Part shown: in pieces, positions 8,420-19,481 of the stretch | Position numbering within the stretch: the stretch's first letter is position 1 | Layout: each line of letters begins with the position of its first letter | Assembly: GCF_029784135.1 (NCBI RefSeq) | Contig: NC_073745.1 | Span: forward strand, 64,510,218 to 64,574,217 | DNA: 64,000 nt | Source of the DNA: Toxorhynchites rutilus septentrionalis | Taxonomy: Eukaryota; Arthropoda; Insecta; Diptera; Culicidae | Direction: 5' to 3' | The notes under the pieces: generated by a model | Told to the model about the DNA's origin: nothing | What the model saw: only the letters and a program-made list of their open reading frames with translations | Database searches by the model: none | Translations under genes and position numbers: made by a program

Positions 8420-9712
8420 AAGGGTGTGTCACATCAAATTGCATCACGGAAAAAACGCTGTAGAAATTCGCCCAGTAGACCGATCCTTTTGAAAATTTTA
8501 GACAGTAAAATAAAAACTATTAAACAACTTTTGGCATTTTCTTTTTATTCATACTTCGAGCCCAAGCCCGTATGCTCGCACCTTCTTCTTTACCCCGTCC
8601 ATAAGGTTCTGTACAACGTCAGGTTGTAGTTTTTTTTGAACAGAAATCCATTTTCTTGAAGTCCGACTCCGATTTGACAACTTTTGGGTTCTTCCGGTGG
8701 GCCTGCTTCATAATCGCCCAATATTTCACTATTGGGCGAAGTTCCGGCGCGTTGGGCGGGTTCATTTCCTTTGGCACGAAGGTGACCCCGTTGACTTCGT
8801 ACCACTCCAACACGTCCTTTGAATAGTGGCACGAAGCGAGATCCGGCCAGAAGATGGTCGGGCCCTCGTGCTGCTTCAATAGTGGTAGTAAGCGCTTCTG
8901 TAGGCACTCCTTAAGGTAAACCTGCCCGTTTACCGTGCCGGTCATCACGAAGGGGGCGCTCCGCTTTCCGCAAGAGCAGATCGCTTGCCACACCATGTAC
9001 TTTTTGGCAAACTTGGATAGTTTCTGCTTGCGAATCTCCTCCGAAACGCTGAATTTGTCCTCTGCGGAGAAGAACAACAGGCCCGGCAGCTGACGAAAGT
9101 CCGCTTTGACGTAGGTTTCGTCGTCCATTACCAGGCAATGCGGCTTCGTCAGCATTTCGGTGTACAGCTTCCGGGCTCGCGTCTTCCCCACCATGTTTTG
9201 CCTTTCGTCGCGGTTAGGAGCCTTCTGAACCTTGTATGTACGCAGGCCCTCCCGCTGCTTGGTCCGCTGGACGAATGAACTTGACAAATTCAGCTTATTG
9301 GCGACATCCCGGACCGAACTTCTCGGATCACGTCTAAACTGCTTAACTACGCGCTTGTGATCTTTTTCACTGACGGAGCATCCATTTTTGCCGTTCTTCA
9401 CCTTCCGGTCGATGGTTAGGTTATCGAAGTATCGTTTTAGTACTCTGCTGACCGTAGATTGGACGATTCCCAGCATCTTACCGATGTCCCGATGTGACAA
9501 CTCCGGATTCTCGAAATGAGTGTACAGGATTAATTCACGACGCTCTTTTTCGTTCGACATTTTTCCAAATTTACGAAAAATTGACAGTGAAGCATGGCCA
9601 ACGTGATCTATACACTCTTATCTGATTATAAGCGAAAGCTGAAGATATAATTCCTAAAGATTAAATTTCTACAGCGTTTTTTGCGTGATGCCATTTGATG
9701 TGACAAACCCTT
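8420..9712 (-). mobile_element. ITmD37E transposon, copy 1
   Basis: The 1293-bp element is flanked by TA (8418-8419 and 9713-9714). The TIRs are about 45 bp and start AAGGGTGTGTCACATCAA; the right end has a few mismatches (AAACCC for ACACCC, GCGTG for CCGTG). It carries one transposase on the minus strand. Copies 2 and 3 lie at 56104 and 62165. ITmD37E is a Tc1/mariner-superfamily group described from mosquitoes, defined by 37 residues between the second Asp and the Glu. Confidence 0.9.
8549..9560 (-). pseudogene. ITmD37E transposase, copy 1: catalytic Glu lost, frameshifted
   Basis: The start is ATG at 9560-9558; the family stop position corresponds to 8551-8549. The N-terminal two-part helix-turn-helix (LSHRDIGKMLG..., SVRDVANKLNL) is intact. 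The catalytic Asp residues (MDDETYVKAD near residue 147 and WPDLASC near 240) are kept. The Glu of RPIEKYW reads Val (RPIVKYW, about residue 278). Two bases are missing after SESDFK at about 8656, so the last ~40 residues are out of frame and the open frame ends early. Both changes should abolish cut-and-paste activity. Confidence 0.85.
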
Positions 9713-9884
9713 TAGAAGAAACTGAAGGGCGATACAAATAACATCCCGGAGAATATTGGAGAGAGAATAAACGAATTTAAAACAAACCGTTGTTATTAAT
9801 TAAGCTATCATTTTTATCCATAAAACTATAGAATAGAAAATAGAATCAATCCCAAAATGAAATTTAAGAGAGATTCAACAGGGG

Positions 9885-9983
9885 GAGGGGTATAGGAAAT
9901 GTCCACGTTTGTCCACGGTGGGGGAGTGGGGTGTTCAAAAACATGATTTTTCTGTCCACGTGGTATGTGGACAGCCCCTAACA
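9885..9983 (-). repeat. Short dispersed repeat (TGTCCACATACCACGTGG type), copy 2
   Basis: This is the reverse-complement counterpart of 2013-2136. On the minus strand it reads AGGGGCTGTCCACATACC, ACGTGGACAG, an A/T stretch, CCCC, GTGGACAAACGTGGACAT. It confirms that the pair is a repeat family. Confidence 0.5.
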
Positions 9984-10060
9984 CGTTTTCTAAACTGTGT
10001 TCAAATTGAATTTGCCTAACTTCACACAAAAAACAAAAAACTGAGACTTACATAGTATGA

Positions 10061-10420
10061 ACAGTGACTCAAACAAGAATTCGTACTCCACCATGCAGAT
10101 CCCTTTTAACTAGTTTTGAAAATCGAAAACAAGCCTTCGAAACATTCAATTCAGACAATGATATATACATCATTTTAAAGTTTAAACCTTCAGCGTTTGG
10201 AATATGTTACAAGCATATTGTGGACAAAAATATCGGGAAGAAATAAAAAAATAAAAGAAATCTGTTTTTTCAAAGATTTTATGGACTAACACAGTTTTTT
10301 GTTAATCAAATTAAGAGCAAATTTAAACAAACATATCAACAAGCTTTCAGTTGGTTGATATAACGTTCATGTAGGATCTTTCCATACATAGATATTTATG
10401 TTTGAATGAAAAATCACACC
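10061..10420 (+). repeat. Tc1-type terminal repeat fragment and degenerate repeat
   Basis: 10061-10165 (ACAGTGACTCAAAC..., CACCATGCAGATCCC) matches the terminal repeat of the Tc1 element at 20769-21605. Past that, 10268-10410 resembles 25065-25225 (CAAAGATTTT-TGGA-TAACACA and ATAACGTTC-TGTAG), an old repeat I cannot name. No coding remnant is visible. Confidence 0.35.
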
Positions 10421-10746
10421 GCAAACCGAAAGGTAGTTTTGAAAACTCAAATGAATTCTGAATATGTTTAATATGTTGCTATGACGAAAACAAGTTTATT
10501 TAAATTTTGTTTGTATCAAGTTAAAAACAGAGCCTTCAGAAAATCATCTGTAATTTTGCAAATACACTGAATTCTTTTTTTTACGCGACTGATGCCCACA
10601 AAAAACACGCATAATTTCGAGCAATTCGCGTAAAAAACATCGCATAATTTCGAGAGAATCGTGTACCGGTGTACTTTTCCAAGACGGGCCAAACGGGTGT
10701 TTTTCTTAGTTTTTTACAAAACAAATCTAATTCAAAAACTATAATA

Positions 10747-11073
10747 CAGTAGAACCCCCATTATCCGCGAGCGGATGATCCGCGAAAGCGAGTTCCATAG
10801 TAATTCTATGAACCTACCCTATTTGACAATGAGTGGTAGGTTTTTGTTCTTCTGTTTTGGTCATGACTCTCACATTATTTGACTACTGGTGTACACGACC
10901 TTACAGATGGATAGTTCAATGATTCCTGTATTGATAAAACATTGTTTTCATACTGAAATATCTGTTTTTTTTGTGTTTGCACCTCATTTTTAGTCATTTG
11001 TTGTGTTATCCGCGATTTTCGTGATCCGCGGTGAGCTAGCCCGACTATTCCGCGGATAATCGGGGTTACACTG
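10747..11073 (+). mobile_element. pogo/Tigger-like MITE
   Basis: The 327-bp element has inverted ends CAGTAGAACCCCCATTATC and, from the other side, CAGTGTAACCCCGATTATC, both continuing CGCG. Both sides carry TA (10745-10746, 11074-11075). GATCCGCG-like pieces are repeated inside. There is no coding capacity. Confidence 0.75.
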
Positions 11074-11169
11074 TACCTACACAATTTTGGTCAAAGAATG
11101 AAATGTACGAAATTGTTTAAATTTTAATAAAAATACATTTTTTTTTAATTACGCTGAAAAAAACTAGAA

Positions 11170-11950
11170 ATGGGTTATATCTGTGTTATAACCGCAAGGC
11201 AGACGTAGGACTACCGCTGGCTCTGTAATAATTTGTTTGAAATTGCATCTGAATCAATTCTCAATGAATGAATTAATATTTATTTCTAAAGATTGCCAAA
11301 AGTTTTCCTTGTGAATGTGTTAGTGGATGAGTATGAGTATGAACTTGTTATTAACATGAAATTCAACTATTTAGAACTTGTTGGTGATTCAGAAAAGAAT
11401 CGTTGGGTTTGCGTGGTTTTGCAAAAGCAACTGATGAAGTTTGACACATAATTCTGTTTTGTTCTCGTGAGAATAATACACGAGAGTTTTAATGACCACT
11501 CCACGCGGAAGCAGAATAGAAACTGATGCTCGTGGACAGGATTGCATCACGGGAACCGAATGCGCAAATCTTCCTTTGCACGAGTGCATTTGCAAGCGAG
11601 TAAAAGAAATCAGCTTGCATGTATTCGCGATTACGGTTTCTCCAGGTGCCTTGATTTTGCGTCCGTGTTCGGCAACACATTCCGATCACCACAAAAGATT
11701 GCTATGATTTCAATAGCCTGTTTTCGAAGGAATTTTTAGGCTATTGAAACGATTTTTTGGACTAATAAGTGACTATCATATAACTCTGTGACATTTTATC
11801 TTTTGAATGAAGTGATTATTATACCACTCCATTCAACCAATATAGAGGTATTAACGTTCAAAGCCTTGTACTCCTGCGTCACTCTCTCGTTTTCGAATCT
11901 TTGAATTTACACCCCGGTACAGAAATGAAAGACCTAGTCCTACGTCAAAA
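11170..11950 (-). repeat. Palindrome-marked repeat family, short form (minus)
   Basis: The minus-strand start at about 11950 is TTTTGACGTAGGACTAGGTC, followed by TTTCATTTCTGTACCGGG. The other end at 11210-11170 reads GTAGTCCTACGTCTGCC, then TTGCGGTTATAACACAGATA. The same order occurs on the plus strand at 52910-53985, including CTATTGAAAC and CTCTCGTTTTCGAA pieces. There is no recognised coding sequence and no visible target duplication. Confidence 0.5.
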
Positions 11951-12481
11951 AATTGAAAAAAACTACAAAAATGCCAAAAGCAACAATGTATGGAAGACTT
12001 GAGTAATTTTATGGGCTATATATATAATTTTTTTTAAATATGCTTTTGAGAAAAATGAATTTTAATTGTCAAAATATTTTTTGTCATTTTTGTTATGTTT
12101 GCTATTTTTTGATGAAAGCTTAAACAATTTACTATATTTCATTGTCTGACCAAAATTCAGTAGCTCTTATAGTTTTTAAATTAGATTTTTTGAAATTTTA
12201 GGCTCTTTTAGTTTTTTTTGAAAAAAAATCTTGAAAACTTTAAGACCTACAAAAATTAGAAGGATAAAATATAGAAATATAGAAAAAAAAATATATAGAA
12301 AATATGGAAAATATGTAGAAAATAATTTAATCTTTTATAAGAAATAAAAAAAATACAAAAATAACACAGAAAAAAATATTTTCAAAATTGAAACTCATTT
12401 TTCTTTTTTTTTTAATTTTGCACGATTTTTTTTAAAGTTTTTAACAAGCAAGCTGTAATTTTATCTTCTTAAATGACACTA
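11951..12481. other. AT-rich stretch without features
   Basis: The sequence is dominated by poly-A/T runs and TTTTTGAAAATTTT-like words. I see no gene, TIR or tandem array. Confidence 0.5.
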
Positions 12482-12724
12482 ACGTTCTTAGAGGAACTTC
12501 ACCGTCTCAACGTAGTATTACTTGCGTCATTTTTATTAGTACTTAGTTGAGATTTCTATGCCAAATAACACGCCTTGAATGCATTCTGAGTGGCAACCTC
12601 TAGAATACGCGTGATCACAGTGCAAATCGGAGGAAATTCCTTTGACGAAAAATTCCCCCGACCAGAACGGAAATTGAACCCGAGCCCCCTGGCATGTTAG
12701 GTGTGATGCTAAACACGGGAGCAA
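12482..12724 (-). mobile_element. tRNA-related SINE, family B
   Basis: Read on the minus strand, the head is GCTCCCGTGTTTAGCATC and CTCGGGTTCAATTTCC, the latter an internal Pol III B-box-like sequence. The body (TTGCACTGTGATCACGCG, CATTCAAGGCGTG, AGAAATCTCAACTAAGTAC) matches the plus-strand copy at 19482. The A-box half is decayed. The family resembles known Aedes SINEs; the exact name was not determined. Confidence 0.65.
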
Positions 12725-13545
12725 ACATTTTTATCTATTTAACTTCAATCAGCAGTATGAAGGGAAATATCATGAGAAAGGTTGGCTTCACAATACAGTA
12801 ATCTGAGCGATATCTCTGAGTTCTTTATTATTCTTTATTTATTATTTCAAATTTTCCTATGTTAACACTCATTTTTAGCCTCAAATTCTGAATCTTGATA
12901 TGATTTAAAATTAAAAAAAAACTCTATGAATCACCTTCTAAATGCAGCCATTCTCGAGATATTTAAAAAAAATATTTCTAATTTATTGTCTTTTTTATAG
13001 CAAATAAGATCTTTGTTATACCGTCATTATGGTAAAAAAATATGTTTAGGAGTTACTTTGAAAAACATTTGAAGACATGTGGGTTAAAACTCCTAAACAT
13101 AACATGGGTAACCACCGTAAACTCAAACCAACGAACTTAGACAGTTACCAGGTATTCTATAAAGATCCTCGCGTTAGTATTTGTAAAAAGTGTGCAGCTT
13201 GGGAGGATTTCTAAACAAAATTTTAGTTCACTTTGTCTCCGAGTTCAATTTTGTGGAAAACATATACGGAAAAACGGATTTAAATAAAAAAAAATCACAA
13301 ATTTGTCAGTGTTTCTGAACACAACACTGGATACTACTTTGGTGTGAGTAATTTTCGTGTACGATACAAAAAAAAACTTGCTCACCTGTCGTATATGTTA
13401 AACAACGTTGAACTCAAAAATCGCATATGTGATACATGAGAGAGAGAGAAACGAACTCATTTGGGGGAAGTCACTTCGATATGCATTCACGCGCAGTGAA
13501 TAGAAAGTCGTTTATGGTGCCAATTAACGTAAATTGTCTCTTAAT
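12725..13545. other. AT-rich spacer
   Basis: No coding sequence or paired ends were found. A short run of GAGAGAGAGA occurs near 13439. Confidence 0.4.
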
Positions 13546-14161
13546 TAGAGGTGTGCAATCCAGCTCATCATGATGAACAGCTCAGATCAGCTCAGCTCAT
13601 CTAGAAGAGCTGTTCTTTATGAACAGCTCTTCAGCTCAGTTGTCAGAGTCGACATCTGGTGGCGACTTTCAATTTGGTCTATACATTTGCGATATTTTTA
13701 CTGAGACTTTTCATTATAATATAAAATTGTCTTCAAGAAGAATTTTTTGAGATTTTTTCACCGCCTACAAACAAAGTGTTTTAGACTAATTTAATACACA
13801 GATTTTAATTTTCATTCATAATTTGAATTTTAAAAACGTGCTCATTCTGCCTGAAAGTCAATTATTATTTTTGGCGCCCCCTAAAACAAAGCCCAATTCC
13901 GTCAACCCGAATATAACAGTTGAAAAGACAAGGAACAAATGAAACTGAACTGATATCATAACACGGAGAGCGAGAGACGGTCAGTTCATTTGAATATTAC
14001 AGCTCACACACTCTCTTCAATTCTACAGCTCTTTTCTCTCCTTCATCATCATCAAAGTGAGCTGAAGAGCTGTTTGATTTTTTTTTGTGAGCTGTTCCGC
14101 GTCAACTCACTTCAAAGAGTCGATTCTTCGGAACAGCTCATGAGCGGATGGCACATCTCTA
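13546..14161. mobile_element. hAT MITE with perfect 8-bp target duplication
   Basis: The ends are TAGAGGTGTGCAATCC and, from the other side, TAGAGATGTGCCATCC. The 8-bp target duplication CTCTTAAT lies at 13538-13545 and 14162-14169 without mismatch. Both subterminal regions carry several GAGCTGTTC / CAGCTCA words in inverted orientation, as in hAT elements. There is no transposase, so it depends on another element in trans. Confidence 0.85.
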
Positions 14162-14460
14162 CTCTTAATCATTTGAAGCTTATCTGAAAACTAAATCTAC
14201 CACTGCAAGAGAAACATCTTTTTCAAGAAAAAAAAAATGTTTTCGCTACATTTACATACATTTTCATGGGACAACGCGTTTTTACTGTTGACAAATAAGA
14301 TACATATATACCTTGAACGATGCGAGGCTTGTTTTTCAACTGACGACACAAATGAATGAGTTATCCCACAGCACATTTTTGGATGGTTATGTATTACCTG
14401 TGGAGAAGAAAACGATATTTAATGTAATGACTCTATGTATTTACTATAATCTAATTTTTT

Positions 14461-16505
14461 TGACGTAGAACTACGTCTTTAATTAAGGGTGCCAAATCAG
14501 AAAACAGGTCACGTTTTTATGAAATAAAGTTAACGTTAATAACTATTTTTGCTGCGAACGGATTTTGGTGATATACATACTAAACGAATCGGAAATTCCC
14601 TAAGATTTGTTTAATATTCCATACATTAGAATCCCCTGGTTTGTAAATAGTTAAAATTCATGAAAACTTTAAGCGTTTCCATTTTCCCATATATTTGTTC
14701 TGTCCATTTATGTGCTTTCCCGAACAGAGCTATCAATAACGAGCAACTTATCGACGACCAACGAAGGGGAAATCGTAGGATTTAAAGTCTCCGTGAACGA
14801 AGGAAAAGTAGAAGAATGATGGGGAATACTTGCCTCGAGTACAGTGGATCTCGCTGAGGCAAACTTTCATTCGGCATCGGACTGTTGAGCAATCCAGTTC
14901 ACTTTGCTTTCGCTGCGCTTCGATCTAAGATTTAACCCCACCTGTGTTAATCCAACTTGGATATCGTCGTGTGGTTTTTTCTTTTCGTTTTTCGCGTTAT
15001 TCGATTCTTTTTTTTTTCCTTCCGCGTCATAAATTGGACGCTTCGCGTGGTATGTGATGAGCTTGAAGAAGAGGAAGGCAGGCTCGAGCCTTGCAAAAAA
15101 CGAACGCATTGTCAGGGGCAATAAAATTTCGAGGCAAGCGTCATCTAATTATGCACGCGATGTTGGTGCAGTAAAAAGCGCTCGCACTGAACCGAGCCTT
15201 CGCGAGTGTGACACCGCATCGAACAACAGCGAAGTAGGCGACTTCGGCGCGTCGGTCAAAAATGTAAACGCCGTTACCCAGGCAGCGACCAAAATCATGC
15301 TCCCCCCGCTGGTGGGGAAGGCGGTCGCTGGTGGTGAAGGTTCGTCTTGACAAACTCATCAGCGAATTCGCATCGATGGGTGTTACAGCATAGTACAAGC
15401 AGTTTGGCATAATTCAGTCTTTTTCCAAGCAGTTAACATCGTTTGTTTTCCGTCATTATAAGGGCTTTGTTGGTGCCTTTGAGAATGCATCAATGCATTA
15501 AACTGACGTTATGGCGAAGCAAGCGTGTAGGTTGTGCGCCAAAAAAATATTTGGGGAATACCAAGCATCTTGAATGTCTTACTGGAATGTTATAAGTTAT
15601 TTGGGTTCGCGTGCCAGTCGCAAAACTGTTTTCAATTAGGATTGCATTTGCGATAATCTTGATCATAATGAAGCAATGCTACTGTTTTCGAGGTTGTTGA
15701 TATTAACAAAAAGAGTTTGTTTCGCTTTTTTAGTCACCAAGAACGTAAATGTCGTTCTGGAATTTTGTATGTGAATAGATTTTGCTTGCCAGTATCAAAA
15801 CTTCCCCTACAAAAGGTGACAGCTGCGCTTCTCTCGGGCATGAGAAAGTAATGCAACTATTTTCGAGGCCAGTCATATTAACAGTAGCGTTTCTTTTGAG
15901 AATAGCGCAAAATGATGAGAAGTGGTTATATTCCTAGTAGTTTCATGCCACCAATGTATGGTTCTGTATGCATGCTATGGCGAACGCTTGTTTGGCGCTT
16001 GGTTTACGTTGTACGAACGATGCCTATAGGTGCGATTCCTTTGAGGCAATACTAAATAACATGTAGCATGATATTTGATACTTGCAAGTGTCATTGTTGT
16101 TGTTTCCAAGCGGTGCGAAAGATATATTGATGTAGTTATGAGATGTGGAATAATGATGCTGGTGCAACATGTATATTATCGACTGTAGCCGAGTCTATGT
16201 CAATTGCGAAAAAGGCCACCGGAATAGCGTTCGAGGTAAATTTTCAATGCCTTAACATTCAATAAATTGCGACATACGATCAGCTAGTGTATTATTTTGC
16301 GAGGGCAAGAATGAATCATCAATCAATTATCGTCAACTGATTCTACAATGAAAAAAACATTTCAGAGATTATTCTACTAAGCAGTTGTTTCTAAAATTTC
16401 TCAGCATTATAGAATAATATCCGAAGTTATAAACAAGCGACTTATATAAAATAACAGCGTAGTTCTACGTCAACAATGCGGTCGTATCTTGGACACGACC
16501 TCCTA
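14461..16505 (+). repeat. Palindrome-marked repeat family, long form, copy A (about 2 kb)
   Basis: The 5' end is TGACGTAGAACTACGTC followed by AAGGGTGCCAAATCAG and CAGGTCACG. The 3' end is GCGTAGTTCTACGTCAAC, then ATGCGGTCGTATCTTGG and ACACGACC. Copy B at 35499-36965 follows the same order with interior deletions, and 43444-43740 matches only the 5' part. The interior is richer in G+C than its surroundings between about 14850 and 15500 and holds a short frame shared with copy B. Element class unknown. Confidence 0.55.
15054..15350 (+). CDS. Short frame inside repeat copy A, unknown protein
   Basis: This is a 98-residue frame with a basic start (KKRKAGSS) and the stretch ARTEPSLRECDTASNNS. 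It is partly shared with copy B (36094-36309). The two copies align over about 65 codons. By eye more differences change the residue (about eight) than are silent (about four), which gives no sign of selection on these copies. The basic KKRK motif would suit a nuclear or nucleic-acid-binding protein, but that is a guess. It may be a relic of a longer ORF. No family recognised. Confidence 0.25.
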   Translation: MMSLKKRKAGSSLAKNERIVRGNKISRQASSNYARDVGAVKSARTEPSLRECDTASNNSEVGDFGASVKNVNAVTQAATKIMLPPLVGKAVAGGEGSS

Positions 16506-16574
16506 TAATTTTTATTATTGACTTATTATAGACTATTAAAATTTTTCCTATAGGATTATTTTTTTTCATTATCT

Positions 16575-16826
16575 TCGCTTGTTTTACGTCGGCATATTTC
16601 CGCCACTTTAGTGCCAATCACCGACATCAGGGAGGCGACTCCACCTGTTCCTACCTATCAGACTCAACAACTCATGAGCCGGGCCAACTTCTTTTACTTC
16701 CCTTCCGAAGGAAGACTTAACCAGAGATTTTTCGCCTCAGAAAATCCCAACGACGCCAGCTGGGATTGAACCAGGCCGATCGGAATGTGAGGCTGTTACG
16801 CTAACCACACAACCACTGGCGCCGTC
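16575..16826 (-). mobile_element. tRNA-related SINE, family A (Feilai-like)
   Basis: On the minus strand the head has an A-box-like TGGTTGTGTGGTTAGCG and a B-box-like CTGGTTCAATCCCAGC. A body of about 170 bp follows (GATTTTCTGAGGCGAAAA, GAAGTTGGCCCGGCTCATG). The layout fits a tRNA-derived SINE such as Aedes Feilai. The name is inferred, the tRNA-like head is visible. Confidence 0.7.
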
Positions 16827-16904
16827 ATTTCCTATAGGATGTTTTAAATGATTGTCATTTAGATTGCGTTGCTTCATTGGTGGATCAAATCTAGTAAAAT
16901 TCAA

Positions 16905-17075
16905 ATTTCACCTCTATTCTCGTTGACCGATTGATCTGAAATTTGGAACACATCTCTATGTATATTCAGTTTCATTGTAAATAAAAAATGGATGCCGCCG
17001 CCACAAAATGACGGATTGCACATTTTTTACAATCTCCACAATGAGGGGACATCATATGAAAGGTTTAACTGGTTG
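16905..17075 (+). repeat. Fragment of a dispersed repeat (GATCTGAAATTTGGAACAC type)
   Basis: It shares GACCGATTGATCTGAAAT and TTTGGAACACATCT, then GCCGCC-ACAAAATG, with 23930-24470 and with the inside of 37413-38423. It is degenerate and non-coding. Confidence 0.45.
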
Positions 17076-17478
17076 AACATGAGTAAAATGTGGAGGTAGA
17101 TTCCAAATGCGTCAAAGTCTACGTGACATTAGGGTGGATAAAAATGATTGTCGTTAGCATTTTCCCTCTAGGCTTTCGCACATCTTTTCGTAAAAAAAAC
17201 CCCTCTATCTCTCTATTGAATCTCGTCCCAGAGGTTCAATTCCTGAAGAAGGGGAAATCAGCAACACCATCATTTCACATTTTTTATGTAAACATATGAA
17301 TACTTCGAGAATCGGTCAGAACCGCCATGCATTTTATTGGTTTGGTGGAAAGATTTTTCCGATAGCCGAGTGATGGGTATGTGAAAAGAAGTTCGTTAAG
17401 AATATACGGCACTACCCAACAAGTAAAGATTCATAATTTTTCATCCAAACAGTTCCTAGCAATGTTCAATTTTTGGGG

Positions 17479-17971
17479 GTCTTCGTAGCCACTTGGTTAC
17501 GCGTTCGCTTACTAAGCGATCGATCGTGAGTTCAAACTCAGGGCCCTCAATTGACCATCTTTGTGTTGTTATAGAATAACTACGTCCACGCAACCATCAT
17601 CAGCTATGGAGATCGATCCACGGTGGAACTAAGATCGATTCATCCATACAACTGCTCTGCTCTGCAAGAAACATCGGGCTGCTGTTCTATAAATAACCCA
17701 ACAATGATCAATATCAACTGTCTCCGTTGTCCGGTCTGCTGAACAATGGAAGAACAGATAGAATACCCTTACGCCGAAATGGCTACTAGAGTGTAATTTA
17801 CCATAATGTAATGGAACAGAAAACCTAACGCCTAAATGGCTACTACTTCTACTGTGTAATTCACAATTCATAGAAACATAAACATATGTACGTGTACACG
17901 ATAAAAACCCGGCTCTGTTCCAGATAAAATGCTAATGAGCCTGATAAATAAATAAATGGGATAAAAAAAAA
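17479..17971 (+). mobile_element. tRNA-related SINE, family C
   Basis: The head contains TAGCCACTTGGTTACGCG (A-box region) and GTGAGTTCAAACTCAGG (B-box region). A body of about 400 bp and a tail GAGCCTGATAAATAAATAAA with an A-run follow. The tail is similar to the 3' end of the non-LTR elements at 1905 and 4920 (GAGCCT, AAATAAA), which suggests that this SINE borrows a LINE end for retrotransposition. That link is inference. Confidence 0.6.
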
Positions 17972-18131
17972 GTTCAAATTTCATTCCACTCTTCTCATCC
18001 AGTTAGGATATAAAAAACTAAAAACAAACAAAAACAAAATCATGAGATTCGCGAATTTCGATATGAATATCTACTTGATTGGTACATGACACCTCCTCCT
18101 TAGTCTCCAACTTTTAGTACATTAGCTGCGT

Positions 18132-18413
18132 CTTTATTTTGTTCCTTTGAGCCGTTTAGTACTGTTTCTATTGTTTCTAACTAAAAGAAAAATTCCATCA
18201 AAATGAATTCTTTTAGCAATCCAATGGTTATTTTATTATGGCCAAATCCAGTGCTAATTTTATACACCCAGGCTTTATTTTGTTCCTTTGAGCCGTTTAG
18301 TACTGTTTCTATTGTTTCTAACTAAAAGAAAAATTCCATCAAAATGAATTCTTTTAGCAATCCAATGTTAATTTTATTATGGCCAAATCCAGTGCTAATT
18401 TTATACACCCAGG
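18132..18413 (+). repeat. Tandem duplication of a 141-bp unit
   Basis: Two almost identical units (18132-18272 and 18273-18413) start CTTTATTTTGTTCC and end TACACCCAGG. They differ by a few bases near GGTTATTTT / GTTAATTTT. The unit ends inside the first bases of the TIR of the transposon at 18406, so the duplication took part of that TIR with it. Confidence 0.75.
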
Positions 18414-19116
18414 TTTTTTTACGTACCTCGTAGAAAAAAACCGCGTAAAAACAAACCGCATTAATTGGAAAAACCGCGTTAATTCGAAAATCCACGTAAA
18501 AAAACCGCGTTAATTGGATAATCCGCGTAAAAAAAAACCATGTCACCTAATGATAGATATCAAATGGGACTATCCTTACGTAGAACGGAAGTAAAAAGTT
18601 GAGTGTTGCTCGCTTACGAAAACCCGTAGTTTTTTCCTGCAATTTCGTTGGTTACTGGTTCGGTTTTCCTCACGAATGAGGTCATCTGCTGTTGCTAGAA
18701 GATTCCCTTGTGATTTGTACACTCTGCTGCCGATGCACGTGCAGTTCCACTGTTGGAACGTTCAGAGCTAAGTAGACAGGGAAATTCATTCACAAATCGC
18801 TGCCCGTAAAAAGCCCGTCCCGTTGTACAGCCCGGTGAGCTACCCGTTACCTAACACCTAAAAGCCACGTAAGAATCGCGATAAGGTGCGGCACTAATTT
18901 CCTTCATAAGCGCTAAACTTCGTTACAAGCACTAATTACCGTAATATGCTCTGAGGGAACATAAGAGAAAAATGTGAGCTGAGGGGGAGATGTGATATTG
19001 CACTGGTCTTTTTTACCCGGGTACCGCGTAAAAAAAACCGCGTTAATTGGAAAATCCGCGTAAAAAAAACTCTTAAAAACCCGCGCAAATAAAAACCGCG
19101 TAAAAAAACCTGAGTG
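18406..19116. mobile_element. TA-flanked TIR element (CACYCAGGTTTTTTTACG ends)
   Basis: The left end is CACCCAGGTTTTTTTACG and the right end, complemented, is CACTCAGGTTTTTTTACG. TA lies on both sides (18404-18405, 19117-19118). Subterminal regions repeat AACCGCGTTAATTGGAAAA and CCGCGTAAAA. The inside (about 18560-18980) has higher G+C but no recognised coding sequence. It behaves like a non-autonomous pogo/Tc1-type element. A related decayed end may lie at 10560-10660. Confidence 0.6.
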
Positions 19117-19118
19117 TA

Positions 19119-19481
19119 ATGGTCTTTTTCCAAATAATCAAATTCGGGCCATTCAGGAGTGATCAGTTCGCAGATCACAATATGCTGAAAAGTACAGCAA
19201 AACATGTGCCTTTTTTTTGCTGAAAAATCCTTGTAACGACGAAACGCTACTCACAGTCTTGCTACTTGTCACGGATGGCTACAATGTTTACACACCCCCT
19301 GAGCAAACTGAAAAATAGGGCTGTGCTTTGATCCAAAGCGGTAAAATTAAAATGGTGCAACAAGTTGCGCGACATTCTCGTTGACGTTTGAAAAAATATG
19401 AATGAAAAATTACTTTTCCGTACCGAATGTGTACTCTGTGTAATAGAGCAATAGGTTTTATTCATCAACTGTGAACAAAAA
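19119..19481. other. Spacer without recognised features
   Basis: This mixed-composition sequence lies between a TIR element and a SINE. No coding frame or paired ends were found. Confidence 0.4.
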
